Below the pieces are notes generated by a model, which did not search any database, was not told where the DNA came from, and worked only from the letters and a program-made list of their open reading frames with translations. A program made the position numbers and the translations under genes. Positions 8,853 through 16,796 of a stretch of DNA of 64,000 nt are shown one piece after another (position 1 is the first letter of the stretch; each line of letters starts with the position of its first letter). The stretch spans positions 44,634-108,633 of the forward strand of contig QWOQ01000016.1 in NCBI GenBank assembly GCA_003669585.1. Reading direction: 5' to 3'. Source of the DNA: Planctomycetota bacterium (GTDB lineage: Bacteria > Planctomycetota > Planctomycetia > Pirellulales > UBA1268).

Positions 8853-9635
8853 CTATGGAATTCGGCGAGATTCAGCCCCGAAACGCTCTCGAACGAATGC
8901 AACAACGTGCTCGGCGGCGCGGTGATGAAAAGTGTTTGAAGAGTCGCCAAGAGAATTTTCCAAAATGGTTGTGCAGGGAATTCCGAGGGCAGAAAGTTTC
9001 ATGCGAAGTCGAACCGCTCCATCAAACCAGAGCTGATCTGTATCGACAGCCGCAAAAAACTGATGCCTTGGCCAGTTGAGCGGATGGATGTGCAGGATCG
9101 CGGTGTCTTGGCGGGCCTGTTCTACATCGGTGTAAACGTTCCAAAGAGCAGCGAAGGTTTCTGCGTCATCGCGCATCGCGAGATGAAAATCAATCGATGG
9201 GCAAACGGCAGCTGCAATTGGAAGACGCGCTGGGTAACGGTAGGACAGTCGCAACGCGCCTTGGCCCCCCATGCCCGCGCCGACGATCGCGATACCGGGA
9301 GGAGAAATATTCCAGCGTCGACCAATTTCAGCAATGACATGATCGATAACAAATCGCTCCGGAGTGAAGCGAGTGTCAAACGAAGGAATAGGTGAATCGA
9401 GCCACCACGATCGATGCGCTCGCGGCGCGATGATCGCAAACCCAGACTTTTCGAGGGATTGCTGCAACGCCGATTCAGCCGGCGAAGAAGCTGGATCAAA
9501 ATCATGTAGCAAAATCAGTGCGTTTGATTCCGAACCACTTTGAGGGCTTTGAATATCGCAAAGTTTTCCCTCGAGGTCGATTACCGACCAGCGATCACCC
9601 CGGGGAGAAACAGCCTCAGAAAACAATTGGGTCAT
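8853..9635 (-). CDS. Alpha/beta-hydrolase (esterase-D-like) protein lacking the nucleophile serine
   Basis: 260-residue protein resembling S-formylglutathione hydrolase/esterase D. The strand-turn-helix at the nucleophile elbow reads VGAGMGGQGALRL, where family members normally have G-x-S-M-G-G; here residue 121 is Gly in place of Ser. Later segments (FFAAVDTDQLWFDG, and NTFHHRAAEHVVAFV near the end) fit the acid and His regions. There is no signal peptide. It may be a non-catalytic homologue, or use another residue. It is convergent with the LptA-like gene and divergent from hpt. Confidence 0.7.
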   Translation of the reverse strand: MTQLFSEAVSPRGDRWSVIDLEGKLCDIQSPQSGSESNALILLHDFDPASSPAESALQQSLEKSGFAIIAPRAHRSWWLDSPIPSFDTRFTPERFVIDHVIAEIGRRWNISPPGIAIVGAGMGGQGALRLSYRYPARLPIAAAVCPSIDFHLAMRDDAETFAALWNVYTDVEQARQDTAILHIHPLNWPRHQFFAAVDTDQLWFDGAVRLRMKLSALGIPCTTILENSLGDSSNTFHHRAAEHVVAFVRERFGAESRRIP

Positions 9636-9684
9636 GGGGCACCATTCGAGTCACAGAAAAGCGGGGCGCGACAAAAAGTTTTCG

Positions 9685-9879
9685 ATGTCGGTTTTCATCT
9701 TCCGGACTCTCCGGAGTCTCACTCGAAATCGAAAATCCTACTCTCGAAACTCTGAAGAAGAAGCCTTCATTCGCATGCGACTTTCAGAGGGGGTCACAAG
9801 AATAGCCTCTACCACGAAACGTACTGCTGCGAGCGCATGTGCATGTGGCCCCGAGTGCTGTTGTGAGCCTAAAACGTGA
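9685..9879 (+). CDS. Possible small protein with a Cys-rich tail (doubtful)
   Basis: A 64-residue frame beginning MSVFIFRTLRSL, basic through the middle and ending SACACGPECCCEPKT, with five Cys in the last 13 residues. The CxCGPxCCC pattern recalls metallothionein-type metal clusters. It has no visible ribosome-binding site and lies in a region without other coding signs, so it could be chance. Confidence 0.25.
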   Translation: MSVFIFRTLRSLTRNRKSYSRNSEEEAFIRMRLSEGVTRIASTTKRTAASACACGPECCCEPKT

Positions 9880-10008
9880 AAAATTAAAAAACTCAACGCA
9901 GTCTCACTCTTCTATGGTTGAAATGGCACTCGGCAGCGGCGCGTCTTGAAAATCTTTGTTGCGGATCAAAACAATGAACAGAATTCCGTAGAATGTTTAG
10001 GGATTGGT

Positions 10009-10028
10009 CATGTTTTTTGTAAAACATG
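10009..10028. promoter_or_regulatory. Palindrome upstream of hpt
   Basis: CATGTTTT (10009-10016) and AAAACATG (10021-10028) form a perfect inverted repeat around TTGT, 27 bases before the hpt start. The size and symmetry fit a repressor operator; no regulator is identifiable here. Confidence 0.4.
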
Positions 10029-10054
10029 CGAGTCGACCATGAAAAGCTATTGTT

Positions 10055-10648
10055 ATGCGACAGATTCTCTCACAGCAGCAACTTGATGAGGGGGTTACAC
10101 GTCTGGCCCAATTCATTGACTGCTCAAAGAGTGCTCCTCCTCTCACGATCATAGGAGTGCTCAACGGAAGTATTGTGTTGGTTGCCGATTTGATTCGACG
10201 CTTGGAAGGGCCTCTCCGCATCGCAATGGTATGGGCCAGTAGTTATCGAGGCGACGCGATCACTGCTGGAAATCTTGAACTGCGAATGGATGTGCTCCCA
10301 GATCTGAAAGATCAGGACGTGCTGGTGGTCGACGATATCTTCGATACCGGTCATACGCTCCAGACGATCATCAAGGAAATCTCCACATATAATCCAATCA
10401 GAATTCGGACACTTGTTCTTCTCAAAAAACATGGGAAGTCGCAAGTGTCAATCGCCCCAGATTTTATTGGGTTTGAAATTCCAGATGAGTTTGTGGTTGG
10501 GTACGGTTTGGATTTCAACGGTCTCTGGCGACATCTTCCCTATCTTGCGGCCTTGGATCCGGAGGACCGTGTAGAGGATAAAGTTGCGATTGTGCCCGCA
10601 GTGAGACGAGTTGAAAACGATCTCTCGATCTCAGAGCCAGAAGAATGA
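10055..10648 (+). CDS. hpt: Hypoxanthine phosphoribosyltransferase
   Basis: Purine-salvage enzyme that joins hypoxanthine or guanine to PRPP. 197 residues. The PRPP loop is VLVVDDIFDTGHTL (residues 89-102), the purine side has IGFEIPDEFVVGYGLD, and the flexible loop has ASSYRGDA. The C-terminus is slightly longer than usual and acidic. The start is ATG 10055. The stop overlaps the next gene's ATG (ATGA at 10645-10648), so the glycosyltransferase is translationally coupled. Confidence 0.95.
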   Translation: MRQILSQQQLDEGVTRLAQFIDCSKSAPPLTIIGVLNGSIVLVADLIRRLEGPLRIAMVWASSYRGDAITAGNLELRMDVLPDLKDQDVLVVDDIFDTGHTLQTIIKEISTYNPIRIRTLVLLKKHGKSQVSIAPDFIGFEIPDEFVVGYGLDFNGLWRHLPYLAALDPEDRVEDKVAIVPAVRRVENDLSISEPEE

Positions 10649-11769
10649 GCAGGCCGATGACATCAATTGTTGAGCAGAGACCAATGATGCAGCAGCGTTG
10701 TATTTTTATCATTGCTCGCGGGGGTGAGGCAGTAGGCACTTCAGGACAGTTGGCGATTGCTGCCCGCGGTTTTTTTTCTCGTGGCTGGGATGTGCATGTT
10801 GCAGTGTTGTCGGCGGGGGGGGGCTTGATCGACAGGTTGATCGATGCCGGAGTAATCGTTCACGCTGTGGGAAATCGATGTCAGCCGGATATGGCTGCAT
10901 GGCTACGATTGGCGTCGCTTTTGCGCAGGCACAATCCCAACATCGTTCAGACTTGGGGCTCTACGGCAGCACGGTGGGGGCTCAGCGCAGCACACATAGC
11001 GGGACGCGCAAAGACCGTGGCCTGTTTGGCGGTTGAACCGAGTACACGTGAACCGCTCATGCCTCTTTTGCGAAGAGCGTCCCGAGTGGTGGTCTGTTCG
11101 GATTCGCTCAAGGAGTCGTGGCTGACGCGAGGGCTTGGCTCCAATCGTGTGATTATGGTGCCGCCTGGAATTTCATCAGGTATGGCGATGCAAGTGCCCA
11201 GAGAGGACGTAGCCAGAGAGCTTGGGCTTTTGGTCGATCGGCCGTGGACGCTTTGTGTTGCACCACTGGAAAGCAGTTCGAGAATCGAGGCATGGCTTTG
11301 GGCAGTAGACCAACTCGATGTTGTCTGCCCTGGTATCGAGCATGTGATCGTGGGGAATGGTCCTTTGAAAAACAAACTACGTCGATGGGCGAAAATTCAG
11401 AATATTGATGCTCGAGTGCATGCTCGAACAGAGTGTCGTCACGTGACCGCGCTCCTGCCGCATTTGCGTCTGGTCTGGCAAGCGGGAAACGTCGCCTACG
11501 GTGGAGCGATTCTGGATGCCATGGCCGAAGGAGTTCCTGCGGTTGCAGTCGATTCACCGGCGGCACGACAGTTGATCGCCGACAACCAGACTGGGCGGAT
11601 CGTCACCGCCCGCCCGGCAAGCGAATTGCCGCGACGAAGTCTTGAAGTGATCGAATCGGACGACTGTTTTAATCGATACAGCATCGCTTCACGGGAGCGA
11701 GTTGAGAAAAATTTCCCTATTCATCTCTTTGAAGCATCGCACGAATCGATCATCGAACAACTGTTGTGA
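10645..11769 (+). CDS. GT4-family glycosyltransferase
   Basis: 374-residue GT-B fold enzyme. The N-terminal Rossmann half has GTSGQLAIAARGFFSRGWDV and the conserved NIVQTWG. The C-terminal half has HVIVGNGPLKNKLRRW and the nucleotide-sugar region GGAILDAMAEGVPAVAVDSP. It is cytoplasmic or membrane-peripheral. Donor and acceptor are unknown; an LPS or other surface glycan is possible given the nearby KDO genes. An internal ATG at 10684 (MMQQRCIF...) would also be a good start. It overlaps hpt by four bases. Confidence 0.85.
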   Translation: MSRPMTSIVEQRPMMQQRCIFIIARGGEAVGTSGQLAIAARGFFSRGWDVHVAVLSAGGGLIDRLIDAGVIVHAVGNRCQPDMAAWLRLASLLRRHNPNIVQTWGSTAARWGLSAAHIAGRAKTVACLAVEPSTREPLMPLLRRASRVVVCSDSLKESWLTRGLGSNRVIMVPPGISSGMAMQVPREDVARELGLLVDRPWTLCVAPLESSSRIEAWLWAVDQLDVVCPGIEHVIVGNGPLKNKLRRWAKIQNIDARVHARTECRHVTALLPHLRLVWQAGNVAYGGAILDAMAEGVPAVAVDSPAARQLIADNQTGRIVTARPASELPRRSLEVIESDDCFNRYSIASRERVEKNFPIHLFEASHESIIEQLL

Positions 11770-12145
11770 GCCAATCGTTTGAGCGGTGTCACCCTGACCC
11801 GCTCCCCCTTCAGCGGCACCACTTCGAGAAAGAGAATCTGGTGTCACAACCAAATCGCTCAATGATTCGACGAAAATAAAGAGCAGACCGAACGGATCAT
11901 TCTGAGACCCTGGAGATGATGAGGTCGAAGTAAGCAAAGGCTTATAGCCGTTGCCGAGACAGTCAAAAAGACGATCGACGGCAGCGGCCGCTACGTCTTC
12001 GTCAAAGGGGAATGAGCCAACACTCCACAACGGGTTCAACGAGAATGAAGGAACCTACACGAAGGCGTGCCACTGCAGCAAACAATTCGTAAACATTCAA
12101 AGAATCGCAATGTGCACAGCAGGCGTGGAGCGATGCGGGTGCTAT

Positions 12146-12175
12146 TGGTGTTGATCAGCATAGTGATCAACACCA
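12146..12175. promoter_or_regulatory. 12-bp inverted repeat, possible operator or enhancer site
   Basis: TGGTGTTGATCA (12146-12157) and TGATCAACACCA (12164-12175) are perfect complements around GCATAG. It lies about 190 bases upstream of the possible -24 element, a usual distance for a sigma-54 activator site. It could instead be a terminator, but no T-run follows in either direction. Confidence 0.4.
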
Positions 12176-12313
12176 TCGATCGCGATGGCTGAAAACTCTG
12201 TCGCTCTCTGCGATGAGGCCTCACTCTGCAGTATGAGAGTGCAACGTTTGTTGCAAAAATGATCTAAGGTGCCTAGAAGCTACAAAAGTAGCGCAGCGAG
12301 TCGTTTCGTGACG

Positions 12314-12337
12314 AATAGTCGAAATCCGACTATTTTT
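12314..12337 (+). terminator. Hairpin with T-run
   Basis: AATAGTCG (12314-12321) pairs with CGACTATT (12327-12334) around AAATC, and the T-run continues to 12337. This has the form of an intrinsic terminator on the plus strand. It would isolate the surface-protein promoter from upstream transcription. Confidence 0.5.
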
Positions 12338-12349
12338 ATGATCATAAAA
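12334..12349. promoter_or_regulatory. 16-bp perfect palindrome
   Basis: TTTTATGATCATAAAA is self-complementary over all 16 bases and lies 17 bases upstream of the possible sigma-54 -24 element. It may be a protein-binding site. It shares the GATC centre with the 12-bp repeat further upstream. Confidence 0.4.
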
Positions 12350-12365
12350 TAGATGCCGAGGTGAT

Positions 12366-12381
12366 TGGCACAGTTCGTGCT
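12366..12381 (+). promoter_or_regulatory. Possible sigma-54 (RpoN) promoter
   Basis: TGGCAC-N5-GTGCT at 12366-12381 has the GG and GC pairs separated by exactly 10 bases, as the -24/-12 class requires (consensus TGGCACG-N4-TTGCW). It lies 45 bases before the GTG start of the beta-helix protein. No sigma-70 pair was found in this gap. Confidence 0.45.
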
Positions 12382-12425
12382 ATTATTTTTTTTCTTAGAA
12401 TCGAACAAACACAAGGGGGTGAGTC

Positions 12426-14906
12426 GTGCTGAACACAATTGGGAAGTTTGTTGCCCGATCGTCTGGCAGGCAGAAGCGGCAGCATGCTCGCCGCCGACTC
12501 TTGGAGCGTTCTGCCGGCATCGGCTTTTTCGAGCGGATGGAATCCCGTTGCATGCTTTCGGCAACCGGTCCGAGCTACGACATTGGAACCCCAACGCTCA
12601 CCGATGTGTGGGTGGATCCCGTGAGCGGCAACGATGCCAACACAGGCTCTGCGCGCACGCAGGCTCTGCGAACGGTGACGGCCGCCTGGAATCGGATTCC
12701 CATGAATCAGACGCTCACCGCCACCGGTTTTCGCATCAACTTAACCACGGGCACGTATCCGGAAAGTTCGCTGCCAAACTACTGGGAGTCACGGCACGGC
12801 ACACAAACCTGTCCGATCATTCTGCAAGCAGTCGACGGCGCCGGCACCGCGCGACTGCCGGCCATGAATCTTTTCGACGTACGTTCGATGTATTTGATCG
12901 GCTTGCGCGTGGAGTCTGGGGGCGGCGACGTGCTGCACTTCGATGCGTCTAACCATATTCTGCTTCGCAACACCACCGTCGTGGGGCTTGGAAATCTGGC
13001 GACATACGACGCTCCGCAAGAAGCCCTGAAGGTGAATCAATCGCAGTATTTCTATATCGAAGACTGCGACATTTCCGGGGCCTGGGACAACGCAATCGAT
13101 TTCGTGGGCGTTCAATACGGCCACGTTGTTGGCAGCAAGATCCATCGCTCCGGGGATTGGGCAATGTATGCCAAGGGTGGCTCGGCCTCCCTCCGCGTCG
13201 AGGGCAATGAAATTTACGATGCCGGCACTGGCGGCTTCACTGCCGGGCAAGGCACCGGATTTGAGTTTATGACGTCGCCCTGGCTGCATTACGAGGCGTA
13301 CGACATCAAAGTCGTCAACAACATCATCCACGACACGCAAGGAGCGGGCCTCGGCGTCAACGGCGGCTACAACATTCTCATGGCCTACAACACGCTCTAC
13401 CGAGTGGGCTCGCGGAGCCACGTGATCGAGGTTGTGTACGGCGAGCGTTCCTGCGATGGCAACACCGCACAGTGCAGCGCATTCCTTGCGGCGGGAGGCT
13501 GGGGAACGTCTCTCGTTGGCGTGATCGAGTCGATCCCCAATCGCAACGTCTCGATCTATAACAACATCGTCTACAACCCAGCCGGCTTTCAGAGTTCCTC
13601 TCAGCATTTTGCTGTGTACGGCCCGCGAACGCCATCGGCTGGCTCCAATATCCCGTCGCCTTCCTATGCCGATGAAGGCTTGCAGATTCGCGGCAACATT
13701 ATTTGGAATGGACCAGCGGACCATCCGCTGGGGCTGGAGGATTCACGGCTGAACATTTCGCAAGTGATGGCCGACAACTCGATCGGCACAATCCAGCCGC
13801 AATTTGTCAACGCGGCTGCCGGCGATTTCCGCCCCACTACCACCAGCACGATCTTTGCTGCCACGACCTACGCCATTCCCGCATTTACATGGACGGGATT
13901 ACCGGCTCGGCCCAGCGTGCCAGTTGGCATCCTTTCAAACGCCGTGCCGATCGATCGCAGCGGCACGCTTCGCTTGTCGCCCAGCACCGCTGGGGCCTAC
14001 GCGGCGCAGGGTATTGTGGCAGTGCGACCCACTGCGCCAACGCTACTGCTCCCAACGGCCGGCAACACAACTGCCACGCTCAGGTGGACTGCGCCAGTGA
14101 GTAACGGCGGATCGCCGATCACCGATTACATCGTCGAACGTTCCACCAATGGCGGCACGAGCTGGACGCAGATTGTGAGGCCCGTGTCGACTCTCACATC
14201 GTACGTTGCCACAGGCCTCACCAACGGCACTGCGTATGTCTTTAGAGTGATCGCCGTCAACGCCGAGGGCAGTAGCCTGCCCTCGGCTACCTCTTCGCCC
14301 GTCACGCCGGCAAGCGTGCCGAGCGCCGCAGTGCTTCTCTCGGTGGTTGCCGGCAACACAACGGCCACACTCAGGTGGAGTGCGCCAGTGACCAACGGCG
14401 GCTCCCCGATCACGGATTACATCGTCAAGCGTTCGATCAATGGCGGCACGACTTGGACGAGGATTGTGAGGCCGGTGTCGACTCTCACATCGTACGTTGC
14501 CACAGGCCTCACCAACGGCACTGCGTATGTCTTTAAAGTGATCGCCGTCAACGCCGTCGGCAGTAGCCTGCCCTCGGCTACCTCTTCGCCCGTCACGCCG
14601 GCAAGCGTGCCGAGCGCCGCAGTGCTTCTCTCGGTGGTTGCCGGCAACACAACGGCCACGCTTACTTGGAGTGCGCCAGTGACCAACGGCGGTTCCCAGA
14701 TCACCGATTACATCGTCAAGCGATCGATCAACGGCGGCACGACTTGGACGCGAATCGCCAGGCCGGTGTCGACTCTCACGTCGTACGTTGCCACAGGTCT
14801 CATCAACGGCACTGCGTATGTCTTTAAAGTGATCGCCGTCAACGCCGTCGGCATCAGCCTGCCCTCGGCTACCTCTTCGCCTGTCAGACCTGCCCTTCCG
14901 GTGTGA
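12426..14906 (+). CDS. Secreted right-handed beta-helix protein with three fibronectin type III domains
   Basis: 826-residue predicted surface protein. The N-terminus is basic and carries FFERMESRCMLSA, a variant of the planctomycete LEPR-XLL-type export motif. Residues about 60-400 have the short Asn/Gly-rich repeats of a parallel beta-helix (for example NNIIHDTQGAGLGVNGGYN), common in polysaccharide lyases and adhesins. Residues about 535-826 are three nearly identical FnIII domains with YVATGL-NGTAYVF-VIAVNA. The GTG start follows AAGGGGGTGA. A catalytic site was not recognised, so binding or polysaccharide degradation are both possible. The adjacent sulfatase fits a role on sulfated glycans. 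Confidence 0.8.
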   Translation: MLNTIGKFVARSSGRQKRQHARRRLLERSAGIGFFERMESRCMLSATGPSYDIGTPTLTDVWVDPVSGNDANTGSARTQALRTVTAAWNRIPMNQTLTATGFRINLTTGTYPESSLPNYWESRHGTQTCPIILQAVDGAGTARLPAMNLFDVRSMYLIGLRVESGGGDVLHFDASNHILLRNTTVVGLGNLATYDAPQEALKVNQSQYFYIEDCDISGAWDNAIDFVGVQYGHVVGSKIHRSGDWAMYAKGGSASLRVEGNEIYDAGTGGFTAGQGTGFEFMTSPWLHYEAYDIKVVNNIIHDTQGAGLGVNGGYNILMAYNTLYRVGSRSHVIEVVYGERSCDGNTAQCSAFLAAGGWGTSLVGVIESIPNRNVSIYNNIVYNPAGFQSSSQHFAVYGPRTPSAGSNIPSPSYADEGLQIRGNIIWNGPADHPLGLEDSRLNISQVMADNSIGTIQPQFVNAAAGDFRPTTTSTIFAATTYAIPAFTWTGLPARPSVPVGILSNAVPIDRSGTLRLSPSTAGAYAAQGIVAVRPTAPTLLLPTAGNTTATLRWTAPVSNGGSPITDYIVERSTNGGTSWTQIVRPVSTLTSYVATGLTNGTAYVFRVIAVNAEGSSLPSATSSPVTPASVPSAAVLLSVVAGNTTATLRWSAPVTNGGSPITDYIVKRSINGGTTWTRIVRPVSTLTSYVATGLTNGTAYVFKVIAVNAVGSSLPSATSSPVTPASVPSAAVLLSVVAGNTTATLTWSAPVTNGGSQITDYIVKRSINGGTTWTRIARPVSTLTSYVATGLINGTAYVFKVIAVNAVGISLPSATSSPVRPALPV
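14034..14903 (+). repeat. Three tandem 291-bp repeats encoding FnIII domains
   Basis: The segment starting GGCAACACAAC recurs at 14061, 14352 and 14643, exactly 291 bases (97 codons) apart. Units 2 and 3 differ at only a handful of bases and unit 1 is somewhat more diverged, which points to recent duplication or gene conversion. All three keep the fibronectin type III pattern. Confidence 0.9.
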
Positions 14907-15133
14907 CGATCAGTGCGTGCGAAAGGCCGAAAAGCTTCGCAGCAAACAAAATCAGGCGATTTTTTAAAAAGTCGCGACAGTTTTTCTGTTCCGCGCTGAA
15001 ATTTCTCGCGAACACCAGACTGCTTAAGCGTGTGGAGCATGAGTCTCTTCTATTTTCCTGCCAAAATTTTATAGTCTGTGGTCATTCAATTTCAAAAAGA
15101 GCATCAGCATCTGAAAGAACAATTCAACCGAGT

Positions 15134-16732
15134 ATGAAAAAGGATGGACTCACGATGAAAACTATTTGTGCTATCGCTGCCGCAGTGGCGGTTTTCGGTC
15201 TGTGTACTGACTCGAGGATGGCATTGGCTGTGCAGCCATCTCCCAAGAAACCAAACATTCTCGTTCTCTGGGGAGACGACATCGGAACGTGGAACATCAG
15301 CCACAACAATCGTGGCATGATGGGTTATAAAACTCCCAACATCGATCGCCTTGCCCGTGAAGGCATCTCCTTCACGGATTATTATGGCCAACAGAGTTGC
15401 ACCGCTGGCCGCGCCGCATTTCTGGGCGGCAACGTGCCAGTTCGCACCGGTATGACAAAGGTTGGTCTGCCCGGTGCCAAAGAAGGCTGGCAGAAGTCTG
15501 ATGTGACAATCGCCACAGTACTCAAAAGTCTGGGCTACACCACCGGGCAGTTTGGCAAGAATCACGTGGGCGATCGTGATCAGCATTTGCCCACCATGAA
15601 TGGTTTCGACGAATTTTTTGGAAACCTCTATCACCTCAACGCCGAAGAGGAACCGGAGAATCGGGATTACCCAAGAGACATGAAACTGGCGAACGGAAAA
15701 ACGTTTCTTGAAACGTACGGCCCGCGAGGAGTGCTCAAATGTAAAGCGGACGGCAAGGGAGGCCAGACCATTGAAAACACTGGTCCACTTACCAAGAAAC
15801 GCATGGAGACCATTGACGAAGAATCGATCGAAGGCGCAAAGGATTTTATCACGCGTCAAAACAAGGCAGGAGAGCCTTTTTTCTGCTGGTGGAACGCCAC
15901 CCGCATGCACTTTCGCACTCACTTAAAACAGGAGAGCGTTGGCAAGTCGGGACAGGATGAATATGGCGACGGCATGGTTGAACACGACGGACATGTGGGG
16001 GAACTGCTAGAGCATCTCGACAAACTCGGCATTGCCGACAACACGGTTGTTTTTTATTCCACAGACAACGGCCCTCACTACAACACGTGGCCCGATGCCG
16101 GCACCACTCCTTTTCGCAGCGAGAAGAACTCAAACTGGGAAGGTGCCTATCGTGTGCCGGCTTTCATTCGATGGCCCGGCAAGTTTCCCGCTGGTGTGAC
16201 GCTCAACGGACTTGTCTCGCATGAAGACTGGTTACCAACATTCGCGGCCATCGGTGGCGATGCCACGATCAAAGAAAAACTCGCCAAAGGTGTCGAGCTC
16301 AACGGTCGTACGTACCGAAATTGTGTTGACGGCTACAACATGTCTGAATACCTCAGTTGCAAAGAGCCACTGTCGCCTCGCAACGAGTTTTTTTATGTCA
16401 ACGATGATGCTCAAATCGTTGCGATTCGTTACAACGACTGGAAGACAGTGTTTCTTGAAAACCGTGGTCAGGGATTCGGTGTTTGGCGTGAGCCGTTTAC
16501 CGAATTGCGAGTGCCGCTCTTGTTTAATCTCCGACGAGATCCGTTCGAAAAATCGCAACACAGTTCAAATACCTACAACGATTGGTTTTTGGATCGTCCG
16601 TTTGTGGTGGTTCCGCTGCAGCAACTCGCGGGAAAATTTCTCATGACAATGAAGGAATACCCACCGAGCCAGACCCCCGGATCGTTCAACCTCGACAAGG
16701 TTCAAAAGATGATTGAGTCTGCGAATCGTTAG
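15134..16732 (+). CDS. Arylsulfatase (formylglycine-dependent), secreted
   Basis: About 532 residues. An N-terminal signal peptide (ICAIAAAVAVFGLC to about residue 32) precedes the alkaline phosphatase-like sulfatase fold. The N-terminal metal motif is NILVLWGDDIGTWN. The formylglycine site is CTAGR with Cys 89, a known variant of C-x-P/A-S/G-R that needs oxidation by a formylglycine-generating enzyme. STDNGPHYNTWPD supplies the second metal site. It probably removes sulfate esters from polysaccharides or aryl compounds in the periplasm or outside the cell. Start is ATG 15134, or ATG 15155 (MKTICAI...), which also gives a good signal peptide and has AAGGA upstream. Confidence 0.92.
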   Translation: MKKDGLTMKTICAIAAAVAVFGLCTDSRMALAVQPSPKKPNILVLWGDDIGTWNISHNNRGMMGYKTPNIDRLAREGISFTDYYGQQSCTAGRAAFLGGNVPVRTGMTKVGLPGAKEGWQKSDVTIATVLKSLGYTTGQFGKNHVGDRDQHLPTMNGFDEFFGNLYHLNAEEEPENRDYPRDMKLANGKTFLETYGPRGVLKCKADGKGGQTIENTGPLTKKRMETIDEESIEGAKDFITRQNKAGEPFFCWWNATRMHFRTHLKQESVGKSGQDEYGDGMVEHDGHVGELLEHLDKLGIADNTVVFYSTDNGPHYNTWPDAGTTPFRSEKNSNWEGAYRVPAFIRWPGKFPAGVTLNGLVSHEDWLPTFAAIGGDATIKEKLAKGVELNGRTYRNCVDGYNMSEYLSCKEPLSPRNEFFYVNDDAQIVAIRYNDWKTVFLENRGQGFGVWREPFTELRVPLLFNLRRDPFEKSQHSSNTYNDWFLDRPFVVVPLQQLAGKFLMTMKEYPPSQTPGSFNLDKVQKMIESANR

Positions 16733-16796
16733 AAGTGTAAAGTTACAGTGCTAAAAATAACTGTAGAGGGAATGTCTCACTGACCTGTTTTTCAGA

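Larger units (their letters stand above)
9636..10054. other. Divergent intergenic region between the esterase-like gene and hpt
   Basis: About 420 bases. It holds a possible 64-codon plus-strand frame (9685-9879) that ends in a Cys cluster, and a palindrome at 10009-10028 just before hpt. No clear promoter hexamers could be chosen. Confidence 0.4.
11770..12425. other. Long intergenic region with several inverted repeats
   Basis: About 650 bases before the beta-helix surface protein. A minus-strand frame (12039-11689) overlaps the glycosyltransferase end and is not convincing. The region contains a 12-bp hairpin (12146-12175), an 8-bp hairpin with T-run (12314-12337), a 16-bp perfect palindrome (12334-12349) and a possible sigma-54 promoter (12366-12381). 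Confidence 0.5.

Noticed and set aside
11689..12039. Minus-strand 116-codon frame starting NPLWSVGSFPFDEDV
   Set aside because: It begins at TTG, is closed by a stop six codons upstream, overlaps the end of the glycosyltransferase gene and resembles no family. It might be a gene remnant but support is too weak.
12789..13724. Minus-strand 311-codon frame opposite the beta-helix gene
   Set aside because: Antisense shadow of a GC-rich gene; the sense frame has clear domains and repeats, the antisense has none.
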